Positions 18,459-26,912 of a stretch of 64,000 bases of DNA are shown here, piece by piece (positions within the stretch are counted from its first letter, which is position 1; each line of letters begins with the position of its first letter). Below the pieces are notes generated by a model, which saw nothing but the letters and a program-made list of their open reading frames with translations, was not told the origin of the DNA and ran no database searches. Both the position numbers and the translations under genes were made by a program. This DNA is from Candidatus Competibacteraceae bacterium. GTDB lineage: Bacteria; Pseudomonadota; Gammaproteobacteria; Competibacterales; Competibacteraceae. The stretch spans positions 1 through 64,000 of the forward strand of contig RXIW01000008.1 of the NCBI GenBank assembly GCA_003989065.1, written 5' to 3'.

Positions 18459-19505
18459 TTACTGAATCAGCGCAGCCGCCTTCTTCACCCGGGCGACCAC
18501 GCTCTCGGGCAGCGGGATGTAGCCCATCTTCGGCGCCATGGCCTGGCCCTTGGTCAGACCGTATTCGACCAAGTCGCGCAGAACCTTGGCCTTGGCGTCA
18601 TCCTGGTCCTTGTAGAACAGCATCCAGGTGAAGGTGGCGATCGGGTAAGCCTTCTCGCCGGCCGGATCGGACACCCAGACCCGCAGATCGGGGACATCGG
18701 TGCCCGGCAGCATCTTGGAGGGGAACTCGGCGCTGGCCAGCGCCGCCATGCCCGCCGCGTCACCCGCCGCGACATACTTGCCAGCCTTGTTCTGCAGCAC
18801 GGCCATCGGTTGCTTGGTGGCGATGGCGTAGGTGTACTCGATGTAGCCGATCGAGCCGGGAGTCTGCTTGATGGTAGCGGTCACGCCGTCGTTCTTCGGC
18901 GCTTTCACGAAGCTGGTCGGCCACTGCGCGGTCGTGCCATGACCGACGGCTTGCTTGAACTCCGGGCTGACAGCGCTCAGATGGCCGGTGAAGACGAAGG
19001 TGGTGCCGCTGGAATCGGAACGGGCCACGACCGTGATGTTCTGATCGGGCAGCTTGACGCCGGGGTTGGCGGTGGCGATCTTGGGATCGCTCCACTTGGT
19101 GATCTTGCCGGAGAAGATTTCCGGATACACGTCACGAGGCAGTTTGAGTTCCTTGACACCGTCCAGATTGTAGGACAACACGATCTCGCCGGCGGTCATC
19201 GGCAGCAGGATGACGCCCTGCTTGACCTTGGCAATTTCCTCGTCGGTCATGGCCGCGTCGCTGGCGGCGAAATCGACGGTGTTGTTGATGAAGTCCTGAA
19301 TGCCCGCGCCGCTACCCTTGGCCTGATAGTCGACCGTTACGCCGGCGGTCTGCTTGCTGAAATCCTTGAACCAAGCTGAATAGAGCGGAAACGGGAAACT
19401 GGCTCCAGAGCCGGTCAGTCTCATCTCTTGCGCGGCGGCCGGCATCGCGGCAGCGACGCCCAGGGACAACGCGATGATCGCGGCGGAAATGGACGGGATT
19501 TTCAC
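18459..19505 (-). CDS. pstS: Phosphate ABC transporter substrate-binding protein PstS (first copy)
   Basis: Periplasmic phosphate-binding protein, 348 residues, first gene of the pst operon. The signal peptide ends in AMPAAAQ. The mature protein begins 'RLTGSGASFPFPLYSAW', with binding-site segments 'SGAGIQDFINN', 'FAASDAAMTDEEI' and 'RSDSSGTTFVFTGHL'. The start is GTG at 19505, supported by AGGAG with a 6-base spacer. A Pho-box-like element with a correctly placed -10 hexamer lies about 50-90 bases upstream, so PhoB control is likely. Confidence 0.96.
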   Translation of the reverse strand: MKIPSISAAIIALSLGVAAAMPAAAQEMRLTGSGASFPFPLYSAWFKDFSKQTAGVTVDYQAKGSGAGIQDFINNTVDFAASDAAMTDEEIAKVKQGVILLPMTAGEIVLSYNLDGVKELKLPRDVYPEIFSGKITKWSDPKIATANPGVKLPDQNITVVARSDSSGTTFVFTGHLSAVSPEFKQAVGHGTTAQWPTSFVKAPKNDGVTATIKQTPGSIGYIEYTYAIATKQPMAVLQNKAGKYVAAGDAAGMAALASAEFPSKMLPGTDVPDLRVWVSDPAGEKAYPIATFTWMLFYKDQDDAKAKVLRDLVEYGLTKGQAMAPKMGYIPLPESVVARVKKAAALIQ

Positions 19506-19558
19506 AATTTGCTCCTAATAGGCAATTTTTCATTAAAAAATAAATACTTAATTTCCAT

Positions 19559-19592
19559 ATTATGCTGCCCATTTATTGCAATTGGATGACGG
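19559..19592 (-). promoter_or_regulatory. Candidate PhoB-dependent promoter of pstS1
   Basis: On the minus strand, CCGTCAT-CCAA-TTGCAAT (19575-19592) resembles the Pho box CTGTCAT-N4-CTGTCAT (6/7 and 4/7). It is followed after exactly 10 bases by CATAAT (19559-19564), a good -10. PhoB promoters typically have this box-to--10 spacing and lack a -35. A transcript from here would have a leader of about 46 bases. The second half-site is weak, so confidence is moderate. Confidence 0.5.
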
Positions 19593-19697
19593 TACGGTAA
19601 AAATTTTCCGATTCATACTTTAATTGTTCTTGTCAATCTATACATTGATGCCTGTCCGCAACCGTCATTCCGGCGAGGCGACTCGCTCCATGTCCAT

Positions 19698-20165
19698 TCA
19701 GACGGCGTCCAGGCGTTTCAGCATCAAATGCAGCGACAATTCCGCGTCGTAATCCACCGAGCGAAACCCCAGACGCTCAAACCGCTTGCGATGGCGCGTC
19801 GAGACCAGAACACGGCCCTGGCCGCTCTCCGCTTCGATACGGCGCAGACGCTCCCGCACCAGCGCGGTCCCCACCCCCTGACCGCGATGATTCCGGCTGA
19901 CACTGGACAAGAACAGGCCCCAGGTTCGCGAAGCAAACTCCAGCTTGCCCCAGCCGGCCACGCCGATCACGGTCCCATCGTCCTGGAGGGCTACGATGAA
20001 GCGAGGGGCATACTCGCTGGCGCGCAAGCCGCTGAGCAGGCGTTCGCGCACTCGCGGCGCGGCGTACTGGCCCAGCGCACCGCCATCGCTGGAGAAACTC
20101 TCCACCGTGATGGCGACAGCGGCAACCAGATCCATCTCCTGCATCGGCCGAAGGGTAAAATTCAC
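19698..20165 (-). CDS. GNAT family N-acetyltransferase
   Basis: About 155 residues with the acetyl-CoA loop 'VSRNHRGQGVGTALV' (R-G-Q-G-V-G-T) and a beta-strand 4 segment 'WGLFLSS' before it. The GTG at 20165, which has GGGGGAG just upstream, is preferred over the GTG at 20198. No substrate can be inferred. It precedes pstS1 on the same strand, but the pst promoter lies between them, so it is probably separate. Confidence 0.8.
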   Translation of the reverse strand: MNFTLRPMQEMDLVAAVAITVESFSSDGGALGQYAAPRVRERLLSGLRASEYAPRFIVALQDDGTVIGVAGWGKLEFASRTWGLFLSSVSRNHRGQGVGTALVRERLRRIEAESGQGRVLVSTRHRKRFERLGFRSVDYDAELSLHLMLKRLDAV

Positions 20166-20429
20166 GTCGCGCTCCCCCAACGAACGGTTCGGTTCCACCG
20201 CATCCCTGGTGGCCGGTCACGGGAGCGCCGACGAATGGCGTCGCGCCACCGACCTCAAAGATGAAGCGCGCGCATTATCGGAGTGGAATATGACGGAAGC
20301 ACATCGCCGAGCGTCGAAACGGAGCGATCGAGCGGTGGGAAGACCCGCTGTCATCAAACTTTAAGGATGCTTGGGAGAAACTGCGCGGCGCTTTCCCACA
20401 TTGGCGCTTCGATCCGAGGGATGCCGCTC

Positions 20430-21161
20430 ATGCGCTGGAAACCGTTGGTTCTGATTCTGTTTCTGGCCGGACTGTCGAGCGCCCTGGTCATCGTCAAACC
20501 CAGCCACTTCTTCAGCCTCGTTTATCTGAAAACCCAGTACGAGGCCCTGATGACGTTTCGCCTCGCCCATCCGCTGCTGGCCATGGCCTTGTATTTCACT
20601 CTGCACGTGCTGGTCACCAGCCTGTCGCTGCCGGGCCTGATCATGATGAGCCTGGCGGGCGGGGCGACGTTCGGATTGCTGTGGGGCACGGTGCTGGCCT
20701 CCTTTGCCTCGGCCATCGGTTCGACTCTGGCGTTCCTGATCGCCCGCTTCGCCTTGCGCGATGCGGTACAGCGCCGACTGGGCGAGCGGCTGCACCTGAT
20801 CCATGACGGCATGGCGGCGTCGGGCCACTTTTATCTGTTCGGACTGCGGCTGCTGCCGGTGGTCCCCTACTCCCTGGTCAACCTGTTGATGGGCATGACC
20901 TGCATCTCGACCCCCACCTTTTATTGGATCAGTCAGGCCGGCATGTTGCCCTTGACCGTCATCTACGTGAACGCCGGAACCCAGCTCGCCCAGCTGAATA
21001 CGCTGCGGGACATCCTGTCGCCCAGCCTGCTGGCCTCGCTGCTGTTGGTGATGCTGGCACCGTGGCTGGCGCGGTGGCTGATCAAGAGCGCGCCGGCCCG
21101 GTTCAGACGCGGCGCGGCCCGGCAAACCGATCTGAGCCAGGAACGCTCGTCCAGCGGATGA
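20430..21161 (+). CDS. TVP38/TMEM64 family membrane protein (DedA-like fold)
   Basis: About 243 residues with five or six hydrophobic segments. The family signature 'GGATFGLLWGTVLASFAS' followed by 'GSTLAFLIARF' and 'LRLLPVVPYSLVNLLMG' is clear (SNARE-associated/VTT domain). Members act in membrane lipid homeostasis, and some as phospholipid scramblases or flippases. The frame is open from 20283, but the ATG at 20430, 9 bases after GAGGG, fits the first helix best; 20421 is an alternative. A CTGTCAT at 20348-20354 precedes it. It converges on the esterase gene. Confidence 0.85.
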   Translation: MRWKPLVLILFLAGLSSALVIVKPSHFFSLVYLKTQYEALMTFRLAHPLLAMALYFTLHVLVTSLSLPGLIMMSLAGGATFGLLWGTVLASFASAIGSTLAFLIARFALRDAVQRRLGERLHLIHDGMAASGHFYLFGLRLLPVVPYSLVNLLMGMTCISTPTFYWISQAGMLPLTVIYVNAGTQLAQLNTLRDILSPSLLASLLLVMLAPWLARWLIKSAPARFRRGAARQTDLSQERSSSG

Positions 21162-21210
21162 CGGTTCCCGACCGGTCACAGCGCGTCTGGCGTGGCCTGC
21201 CCGCAGTCCC

Positions 21211-21939
21211 TCACACGTACAGCTCCACCATCCTGCGCCAGGAGCGGGGGCTGTGCGCCCGACCCTGCCAGACATGCAGCGCATGCCAGATGCCCTTGCC
21301 CCACAACGACTCGCTCAACCGCCGATTGTTGTCGAGAAAGGGATCACGATCGCCGATGGCCAGCACGATATCCAGCCGCCGTAGCTGATCCAGAGCATAG
21401 GAATCGCTCAGATTGGGCACGAAATGGCTGGGGGTGTTGTAGTAGATATGGTCGTCATAATGACCGTCGAACAGGTTGCGAAAATGCTCGACTTCCATGG
21501 TCAGATCGTAGCGGCCGCTCAGCGCCGTTACCTTCTGGAACGCCTGCGGATGGCGGAAGGCCAGATTGAGCGCGTGAAAAGCCCCGAAGCTGCAACCGTG
21601 CGAGATCACGCAGGGATGCGAGTTCTTCAGCCACATCAGCGGCAAGACTTCATTGAGCAGGTAATCCTCGTAACGCAGGTGGCGATGCACCCGGTCCCAA
21701 GGCTGCGACCAGAAGCAGTAGAAGCTTTCCTGATCGACGCTATCCACGCAATACAGCTGCAATTGACCCTGCTCGATCTTGTGATGCAGCGCTTCGACCA
21801 GCCCCATCTCCTCATATTCGTAAAACCGGCCGCAGCGAGTTGGAAACACCAGGACCTTGGCCCCGGCGTGGCCAAACACCAGCAGCTCCATATCCCGTCC
21901 CAGTCGAGAGCTATACCATTTATGATATTCCCGGTTCAT
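21211..21939 (-). CDS. Alpha/beta-hydrolase, esterase D-like family (COG4947 type)
   Basis: A 242-residue soluble protein. The nucleophile elbow is 'SHGCSFGAFHAL' (G-C-S-F-G), and a late 'QGRAHSPRSW' supplies a possible catalytic His; an acidic residue in 'GDRDPFLDN' could complete the triad. The N-terminal 'HKWYSSRLGRDMELLVFGH' is typical of this putative-esterase group. The substrate is unknown. It is flanked by another hydrolase on the same strand, 80 bases upstream, with which it may be co-transcribed. Confidence 0.8.
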   Translation of the reverse strand: MNREYHKWYSSRLGRDMELLVFGHAGAKVLVFPTRCGRFYEYEEMGLVEALHHKIEQGQLQLYCVDSVDQESFYCFWSQPWDRVHRHLRYEDYLLNEVLPLMWLKNSHPCVISHGCSFGAFHALNLAFRHPQAFQKVTALSGRYDLTMEVEHFRNLFDGHYDDHIYYNTPSHFVPNLSDSYALDQLRRLDIVLAIGDRDPFLDNNRRLSESLWGKGIWHALHVWQGRAHSPRSWRRMVELYV

Positions 21940-22019
21940 GCGCGAAAACCTTCAAGCTATTCAATAGCCTGAAATCTAACGCACATGATTGACAGGGTTA
22001 TGACAACGGGCCGCGAAAT

Positions 22020-22973
22020 TCAGGCCACGTTGAAAAAATAAGCCAGCGCATCCCGCAACCGGGCTTCCTCGGCCGCCAGACCACCATGTTCGAAATGACC
22101 GGCCTGCAGCACGAACAACTCCCGATGGCCGGCCAGCGCGTTGTAAATGGCGAATTGGCCAGGCGGCGGCACCGCCGGATCAAAACGGGCCGCAGCCACA
22201 TGCATGGGAATCCGCAGATGTCGCGCCGCGACCGCCGCATCGAAATAACGCAGGGTCGCCAGCGCCTGCCCGGCTCGGTCCTGATAACGGCGCACCGCTT
22301 CGCCGCTACCGACGCAGGGTAGGGTCAGGCGCAAGGGATGATGCCCGAAGCTGGGCACGTTCAAATGGCCGCCATGGAACCGCTCGTCCCAGGGTAGGGC
22401 CAGCGCCCCGATGCCGCCGCCGAAGCTGATGCCCAGATAGTCCAACCGTTGCGCCGCCATCGGGAACAGCTCCAGCAAGGCCGAGGCGGCGCACCACACC
22501 GTATCGGCGGCACAGCCCCCGAACACGTAGCTCTCGCGCTGCTCGATCCCGTGCAGCACATGCTGGTCCGGGTTGGCGGGAATATCGGCGCGGGCGCTCC
22601 AGGAAATGCCGCGGGCGCAGGGAAAGATCATGGCTGCGTGCCGGAACGGCAGATGAAAATCCGGGCTCTCGCGCCCGCCATAGCCGTGTCCGACCACCAC
22701 GCCGCGCTCGATCGGCTCGTCGCGTGGCCGGGTCAGCCAACCGCCGATCTGCACTCCGTCCAGCGAGGTGAAGTGGACCGCGAACACCTGAATGTGCGGC
22801 TGCGGACTCGGCAACTCCTGCAGAGTCGGCGCGACCGTCACCGTCCGGGCACGGGCCTGCAACTCGCCCCAAAACGCGGCGAAATCGGCCGGCGGTGGCG
22901 GCGCGGCAATAGCCAGCAGCGCATCCAGATCATAACCATGGGTGGGATCGAACAGATAAGCGTGGCGGAACAT
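22020..22973 (-). CDS. Acetyl-xylan-esterase/cephalosporin-C deacetylase family hydrolase
   Basis: About 317 residues. The serine-hydrolase motif is 'YLGISFGGGIGAL' (G-I-S-F-G-G-G). An Asp in 'AARFDPAVPP' and a His in 'QAGHFEHGG' complete a plausible triad. The N-terminal 'FDPTHGYDLDALLAI' and 'PADFAAFWGEL' fit the AXE1/CAH group, which deacetylates sugars. There is no signal peptide, so it probably acts in the cytoplasm. The open frame begins at 23096, but the first 41 residues are atypical and the ATG at 22973 gives the usual start. Confidence 0.8.
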   Translation of the reverse strand: MFRHAYLFDPTHGYDLDALLAIAAPPPPADFAAFWGELQARARTVTVAPTLQELPSPQPHIQVFAVHFTSLDGVQIGGWLTRPRDEPIERGVVVGHGYGGRESPDFHLPFRHAAMIFPCARGISWSARADIPANPDQHVLHGIEQRESYVFGGCAADTVWCAASALLELFPMAAQRLDYLGISFGGGIGALALPWDERFHGGHLNVPSFGHHPLRLTLPCVGSGEAVRRYQDRAGQALATLRYFDAAVAARHLRIPMHVAAARFDPAVPPPGQFAIYNALAGHRELFVLQAGHFEHGGLAAEEARLRDALAYFFNVA

Positions 22974-23151
22974 GGGGGGTCGACCGGCGCGAGCGCCAGC
23001 TCCGGAAGTCGTGGCGAAGCCGATCGGACAAGGCGGAACGGTGCGATGCCATCGGCAGGGAATTTCAGCATAGCCGACCCGCCAGCCCTCTGCCAACCGC
23101 CGCCGCTTCGCGAGTACGGCAGCGTTCAGAGTCGGACGATCTGTCGCGATT

Positions 23152-23196
23152 CCTTCATGAAACTGTCATTGCCCTGTTGCCATGGCTTCCGACAAT
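23152..23196 (+). promoter_or_regulatory. Candidate Pho box and -10 element of the glycosyltransferase gene
   Basis: Three direct half-sites lie at 11-base period: CCTTCAT (23152, 5/7), CTGTCAT (23163, 7/7) and CTGTTGC (23174, 4-5/7). Exactly 10 bases after the last comes GACAAT (23191-23196, 4/6 match to TATAAT). This is the architecture of a PhoB-activated promoter. The implied start point near 23203 coincides with the ATG at 23204, so the mRNA could be leaderless, or the real start may lie elsewhere. Confidence 0.55.
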
Positions 23197-23203
23197 GGCC
23201 AGC

Positions 23204-24391
23204 ATGGCTATCGAACCCAATCTCCAATTCCCTCAGCGCCGGCTGCGTCTCGGTATCGTCACCGAAACCTACCCTCCGGAAATCAATGGCGTCGCACTCA
23301 CCATTGCCCGCTGGGTCGAGGGTTTGCAGCGGCGCGGCCATTCGGTGCAATTGATTCGGGTCCGGCAGGGCGACGAACCAGGCCCAGTGGACACCCTGGA
23401 TACGCTGTGTTTGCCGGGGTTTCGGATTCCGGGCTACCCGCAACTGCAAGGCGGCTGGCCGGCGATGACGGCGCTGTCCGGAGCCTGGCGCCGCTCGCGC
23501 CCGGATCTGCTGCACATCGTGACCGAAGGGCCGCTTGGCTATTCGGCCTTGCGCGCAGCGCGCAAGCTGGCCATTCCGGTTTCCACCAGTTTTCACACCA
23601 ATTTTCACGGCTATAGCCGCCACTACCACCTGGGTTGGCTGGCGACGCCCATCATGGCTTATCTGCGCCACTTCCATAATCAGGGCGTGCAGACCCTGGT
23701 GCCCACCGCCGAACTGGCCGATCAACTGCAATCGATCGGCTTTCTCCGCACCCAGGTCCTAGCGCGCGGGGTGGACACCGGCCTGTTCTCGCCCCAACGT
23801 CGCGACCCGGCCCTGCGAGAAGCATGGGGTGTAGCGCCGGATGCGCCGGCCGTGCTGTACGTGGGCCGGCTGGCGGCGGAAAAGAATCTAGACCTGGCCA
23901 TCACCGCGTTCCAGGCCATGCGCCAGCAGCGACCGAACGCCCGGCTGGTGCTGGTCGGCGACGGGCCTCTCACGCCGCGCCTGCGCGCCCGTCATCCCGA
24001 GTTCGTGTATTGCGGTATGCGCCAGGGCGAGGATCTGGCGACGCATTATGCCTCGGCCGACCTGTTCCTGTTTCCCAGCCTCACCGAGACCTTCGGCAAC
24101 GTGATCCTCGAGGCGATGGCTAGCGGTCTGGCGATTGCCGCGTTCGACTACGCCGCCGCCCGCGAGCATGTGGCGACGGGACGCAGCGGCGCGCTGGCTC
24201 CGTTCGACGACGCCGCGCAATTCGTGGACGCCGCCGCCGCGCTGGTGCGGGACCTCGACGCGCTGCGCCGCATGGGCCAACAGGCCCGCCAAACCATGCT
24301 GCAGCTAGACAGCGAACGCGTGTACGACCGTCTGGAAACCCTGTTCCTGAAAGCCATGACAGGAGAAAACCCATGCATAACCGCCTGCTGA
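23204..24391 (+). CDS. Glycosyltransferase family 4, SqdX/Agt-like (possible diacylglycerol glycosyltransferase)
   Basis: About 395 residues, GT-B fold. The N-terminal domain opens 'LRLGIVTETYPPEINGVA' and contains 'PVSTSFHTNFHGYSRHY'. The C-terminal domain has 'VLYVGRLAAEKNLDLAI', 'LVGDGPLTP' and the donor site 'SLTETFGNVILEAMASG'. This arrangement is shared by SqdX, mannosyltransferase MgtA and the Agt glycosyltransferases that put sugars on diacylglycerol. Earlier in-frame starts (23177, 23195) overlap the Pho-box/-10 candidate, so 23204 is used with caution. It overlaps the PAP2 gene by 19 bases. The lipid substrate is an inference from family and neighbour. Confidence 0.8.
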   Translation: MAIEPNLQFPQRRLRLGIVTETYPPEINGVALTIARWVEGLQRRGHSVQLIRVRQGDEPGPVDTLDTLCLPGFRIPGYPQLQGGWPAMTALSGAWRRSRPDLLHIVTEGPLGYSALRAARKLAIPVSTSFHTNFHGYSRHYHLGWLATPIMAYLRHFHNQGVQTLVPTAELADQLQSIGFLRTQVLARGVDTGLFSPQRRDPALREAWGVAPDAPAVLYVGRLAAEKNLDLAITAFQAMRQQRPNARLVLVGDGPLTPRLRARHPEFVYCGMRQGEDLATHYASADLFLFPSLTETFGNVILEAMASGLAIAAFDYAAAREHVATGRSGALAPFDDAAQFVDAAAALVRDLDALRRMGQQARQTMLQLDSERVYDRLETLFLKAMTGENPCITAC

Positions 24392-24945
24392 ATGAAGTGT
24401 CCGAGCAGTCCTGCGCCGTGCCGGCGCGCTGGTCGCGCCTGAGCGATCGGGAACTGGTCTGGTGCCTGCGTTTCCAGCAGGCCATCCACCAACAGCCGGT
24501 GGTGCGGCTGTTCGCGGTGGTCAGCCGGCTCGGCGATGGCGTGTTCTGGTATGGCTTGATGATCGCCCTGCTGCTGACCCACGGCGCGGCGGCGGCGGCT
24601 CCGGTCGGACGAATGCTGCTGGTGGGGGCGATCTGTCTGGGTCTGTACAAATGGCTGAAGGCCAAGACCACCCGGCCCCGGCCCTGCACCCAGTACGACC
24701 GTATCCAGCCGCGCGTCGCCCCGTTGGACGAATACAGCTTCCCCTCGGGCCATACCCTGCACGCGGTGTCGTTCACCATCCTGGCTGTCTACGACTACCC
24801 ACCCCTGGCGTGGCTGCTGTTGCCGTTCGCGCTGCTGGTGGCGCTGTCGCGCGTGATCCTGGGCCTGCACTATCCCAGCGACGTGTTGGCGGGGGCTCTG
24901 CTGGGCGGGAGCCTGGCGCTGCTGGCGCTGCTGACCCTGCAATAA
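24373..24945 (+). CDS. PAP2-family membrane phosphatase
   Basis: A 190-residue integral membrane phosphatase. All three PAP2 motifs are present: 'KAKTTRPRP' (KxxxxxxRP), 'PSGH' in 'FPSGHTLHAVS', and 'SRVILGLHYPSD' (SRxxxxxHxxxD). Family members dephosphorylate phosphatidate, phosphatidylglycerophosphate or undecaprenyl-diphosphate. An AGGAG precedes the ATG. Translational overlap with a GT4 glycosyltransferase suggests it could supply diacylglycerol for glycolipid synthesis; this is inference. Confidence 0.88.
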   Translation: MHNRLLNEVSEQSCAVPARWSRLSDRELVWCLRFQQAIHQQPVVRLFAVVSRLGDGVFWYGLMIALLLTHGAAAAAPVGRMLLVGAICLGLYKWLKAKTTRPRPCTQYDRIQPRVAPLDEYSFPSGHTLHAVSFTILAVYDYPPLAWLLLPFALLVALSRVILGLHYPSDVLAGALLGGSLALLALLTLQ

Positions 24946-25041
24946 GTCATTCATGCAGGCTTAATCGACCGGTAAGAACGCTGTCACACCGACTTTCTAC
25001 TCTTGGCAGCATTCTGAACAGTTTGATTTGCGGAGGCTTCC

Positions 25042-25839
25042 TTGAGTATCGATTCGCTCATCGCTACCCCCATCGCGCCTGATTTTTCCGCAGCGGCCCT
25101 CCCCTTTGCAGCAGCCGTGCCGCGCGCACTCAGCGTGGCGTTCGCCGGCTCCCGGGAGGAGATCCAGGCGGCACAGCGTTTGCGGTACGCCGTTTTCGCC
25201 GAGGAAATGGGAGCGACGCTGCACAACCGCATTCCCGGCCTCGATCATGATCGGCTCGACCACTACTGCCAGCATCTGATCGTCCGCGACGGCCTCGGGC
25301 AAGTGGTCGGCTGCACTCGCATCCTCACGCCCGAAGCGGCGCAGCGCGCCGGCGGCTACTATTCCCAAACCGAGTTTGACATCGCCCCGGTGCTGGCCCT
25401 GCCCGGACGGTTCATGGAAATCGGCCGCACCTGCGTCCATCCCGATTATCGCAATGGCGCGACCATCAGCACCCTGTGGTCTGGCCTGGCCGCCTTCATC
25501 GCGGAATGGGAGATCGATCATCTGATCGGCTGCGCCAGCATTCCGCTGGGCGAAGACGATGGCGCGGCCCAAGCGCTGTACGCCGAGCTGGCGCAGCGCC
25601 ACCTGGTTCCGGAAGCGCTGCGGGTCCGGCCACATCTGCCCCTGCCGCGCCGCGATGGCATGGTGCGCAGCAAGCATGCGATTCCGCCGCTGCTGAAAGC
25701 CTACCTGCGCCTGGGCGCGCAGATCGGCGGGGAACCCTGTCTCGATCCGGATTTCAAGGTCGCCGACGTCTTCATCCTGTTGCCCACCACCCGCATCGAG
25801 CGCCGTTACGCCCGGCATTTCCTGGATCGGGATCAATGA
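25042..25839 (+). CDS. olsB: L-ornithine N(alpha)-acyltransferase
   Basis: First enzyme of ornithine-lipid synthesis, transferring a 3-hydroxyacyl group from ACP to the alpha-amine of ornithine. The 265-residue protein has the GNAT-like OlsB core: 'AQRLRYAVFAEEMGA', 'DHYCQHLIV', 'EIGRTCVHPDYRNG' and 'LIGCASIPLG'. The start is TTG at 25042, with GGAGG five bases upstream. Its stop overlaps the olsA ATG as ATGA, and the OlsA partner directly follows, which supports the call over other acyl-homoserine-lactone-synthase-like acyltransferases. A CTGTCAC at 24981-24987 might be half of a Pho box. Confidence 0.88.
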   Translation: MSIDSLIATPIAPDFSAAALPFAAAVPRALSVAFAGSREEIQAAQRLRYAVFAEEMGATLHNRIPGLDHDRLDHYCQHLIVRDGLGQVVGCTRILTPEAAQRAGGYYSQTEFDIAPVLALPGRFMEIGRTCVHPDYRNGATISTLWSGLAAFIAEWEIDHLIGCASIPLGEDDGAAQALYAELAQRHLVPEALRVRPHLPLPRRDGMVRSKHAIPPLLKAYLRLGAQIGGEPCLDPDFKVADVFILLPTTRIERRYARHFLDRDQ

Positions 25840-26636
25840 GCGGCGGCTGGCGGGAACGACTGGCCTGCGCCGGACGCCGCGGGGCCCGGTTGCCGTTGCT
25901 GGCCCTGCACATCCTGGCGGGCATCGTGGTCGCCGCCATGCTCGGGCCGGGCCGGCAGCGACGCTACGTCTCCACCCGCCCGCTGGTGTGGTGGAGCCGT
26001 CGTCTGTGCCGCATCCTGGGCATCACCCTGCGCACTCGCGGCGCACCCTGTGACGGCGCGGCGCTGTTCGTCGCCAACCATATCTCCTGGGTCGACATCT
26101 TCTGCATCGCCGCCGTGTGCCCCACCCACTTCCTGGCCAAGCAAGAGGTGGAAAACTGGCCGCTGTTCGGCTGGCTGTGCCGCCGGGCCGGCACCGCTTT
26201 CATCCGCCGTGGCGGCGACAACGGCGCTGGCGAAGCCATGGAGCAATTGATCTGGCGGCTACGCCATGGCGAGCGCTCGCTGATCTTTCCGGAAGGAACC
26301 TCCACCACTGGCGAAGCCGTGCGGCGCTTCTATCCCCGGCTGTTCCAGGCCGCCATCCTGGCCCGCTGCCCGGTGCAGTCGATCGCGCTGCGCTATCCCG
26401 CCAGCGGCGACATCCATCCGGTCATTCCCTTTGTCGACGACGATGAGCTGATCCCGCACCTGTGGCGGCTGTTGGGCGAACCTGCCATGACGGCCGAGCT
26501 GTACTTCGGGCCGGTCCATGTCCCGCCGCACGCCTCGCGCGATGCGCTGGCCCGGCAAACCCATGCGGAAATCCACCAGATCGTGCAGCCCTCCTTCTCT
26601 ACCTCGGTCACCGTGGTGCAGCCTCTGGTCCGCTGA
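25836..26636 (+). CDS. olsA: 1-acyltransferase of the PlsC family, probable lyso-ornithine lipid acyltransferase
   Basis: Second step of ornithine-lipid synthesis, acylating the 3-hydroxyl of lyso-ornithine lipid. The 266-residue protein has one N-terminal membrane segment (about 18-36), the acyltransferase motif I 'NHISWVD' (HxxxxD) and motif III 'FPEGTST'. PlsC enzymes acting on lysophosphatidic acid share these motifs, and some OlsA proteins do both reactions. Its 4-base overlap with olsB is the main evidence for OlsA. The start is fixed by that overlap and lies inside a longer open frame. Confidence 0.85.
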   Translation: MSGGWRERLACAGRRGARLPLLALHILAGIVVAAMLGPGRQRRYVSTRPLVWWSRRLCRILGITLRTRGAPCDGAALFVANHISWVDIFCIAAVCPTHFLAKQEVENWPLFGWLCRRAGTAFIRRGGDNGAGEAMEQLIWRLRHGERSLIFPEGTSTTGEAVRRFYPRLFQAAILARCPVQSIALRYPASGDIHPVIPFVDDDELIPHLWRLLGEPAMTAELYFGPVHVPPHASRDALARQTHAEIHQIVQPSFSTSVTVVQPLVR

Positions 26637-26782
26637 AGCGGCCTCGCCCATGCGATCCCCTCCGCTTCTTCTGCGCAGGATCCGACTGGCGTCATCGGAA
26701 ATGTCGGCGCAGCAACACGGATAGATCTCGCAAGATCTCTCTCCAATTACGAAATCGCTCCCTGCAATACTGGCTGCACCCG

Positions 26783-26811
26783 TTCAAAAACCATGCGCCG
26801 CTTGGCATAAT
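26783..26811 (+). promoter_or_regulatory. Candidate sigma-70 promoter of the glycogen synthase gene
   Basis: TTCAAA (26783-26788), a 17-base spacer and CATAAT (26806-26811) match the -35 and -10 consensus at 4/6 and 5/6. They lie about 100 bases upstream of the ATG in a 276-base intergenic stretch with no other feature I can identify. Confidence 0.5.
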
Positions 26812-26912
26812 GGGCGGGTCGATAACGGTCGGGCCGCCCAGGCCAACCGCTCACCGGAACTCATCCAATCATCGCCATCGCCGTTCGCCCGGCTATAGGG
26901 AGCATCATTACA

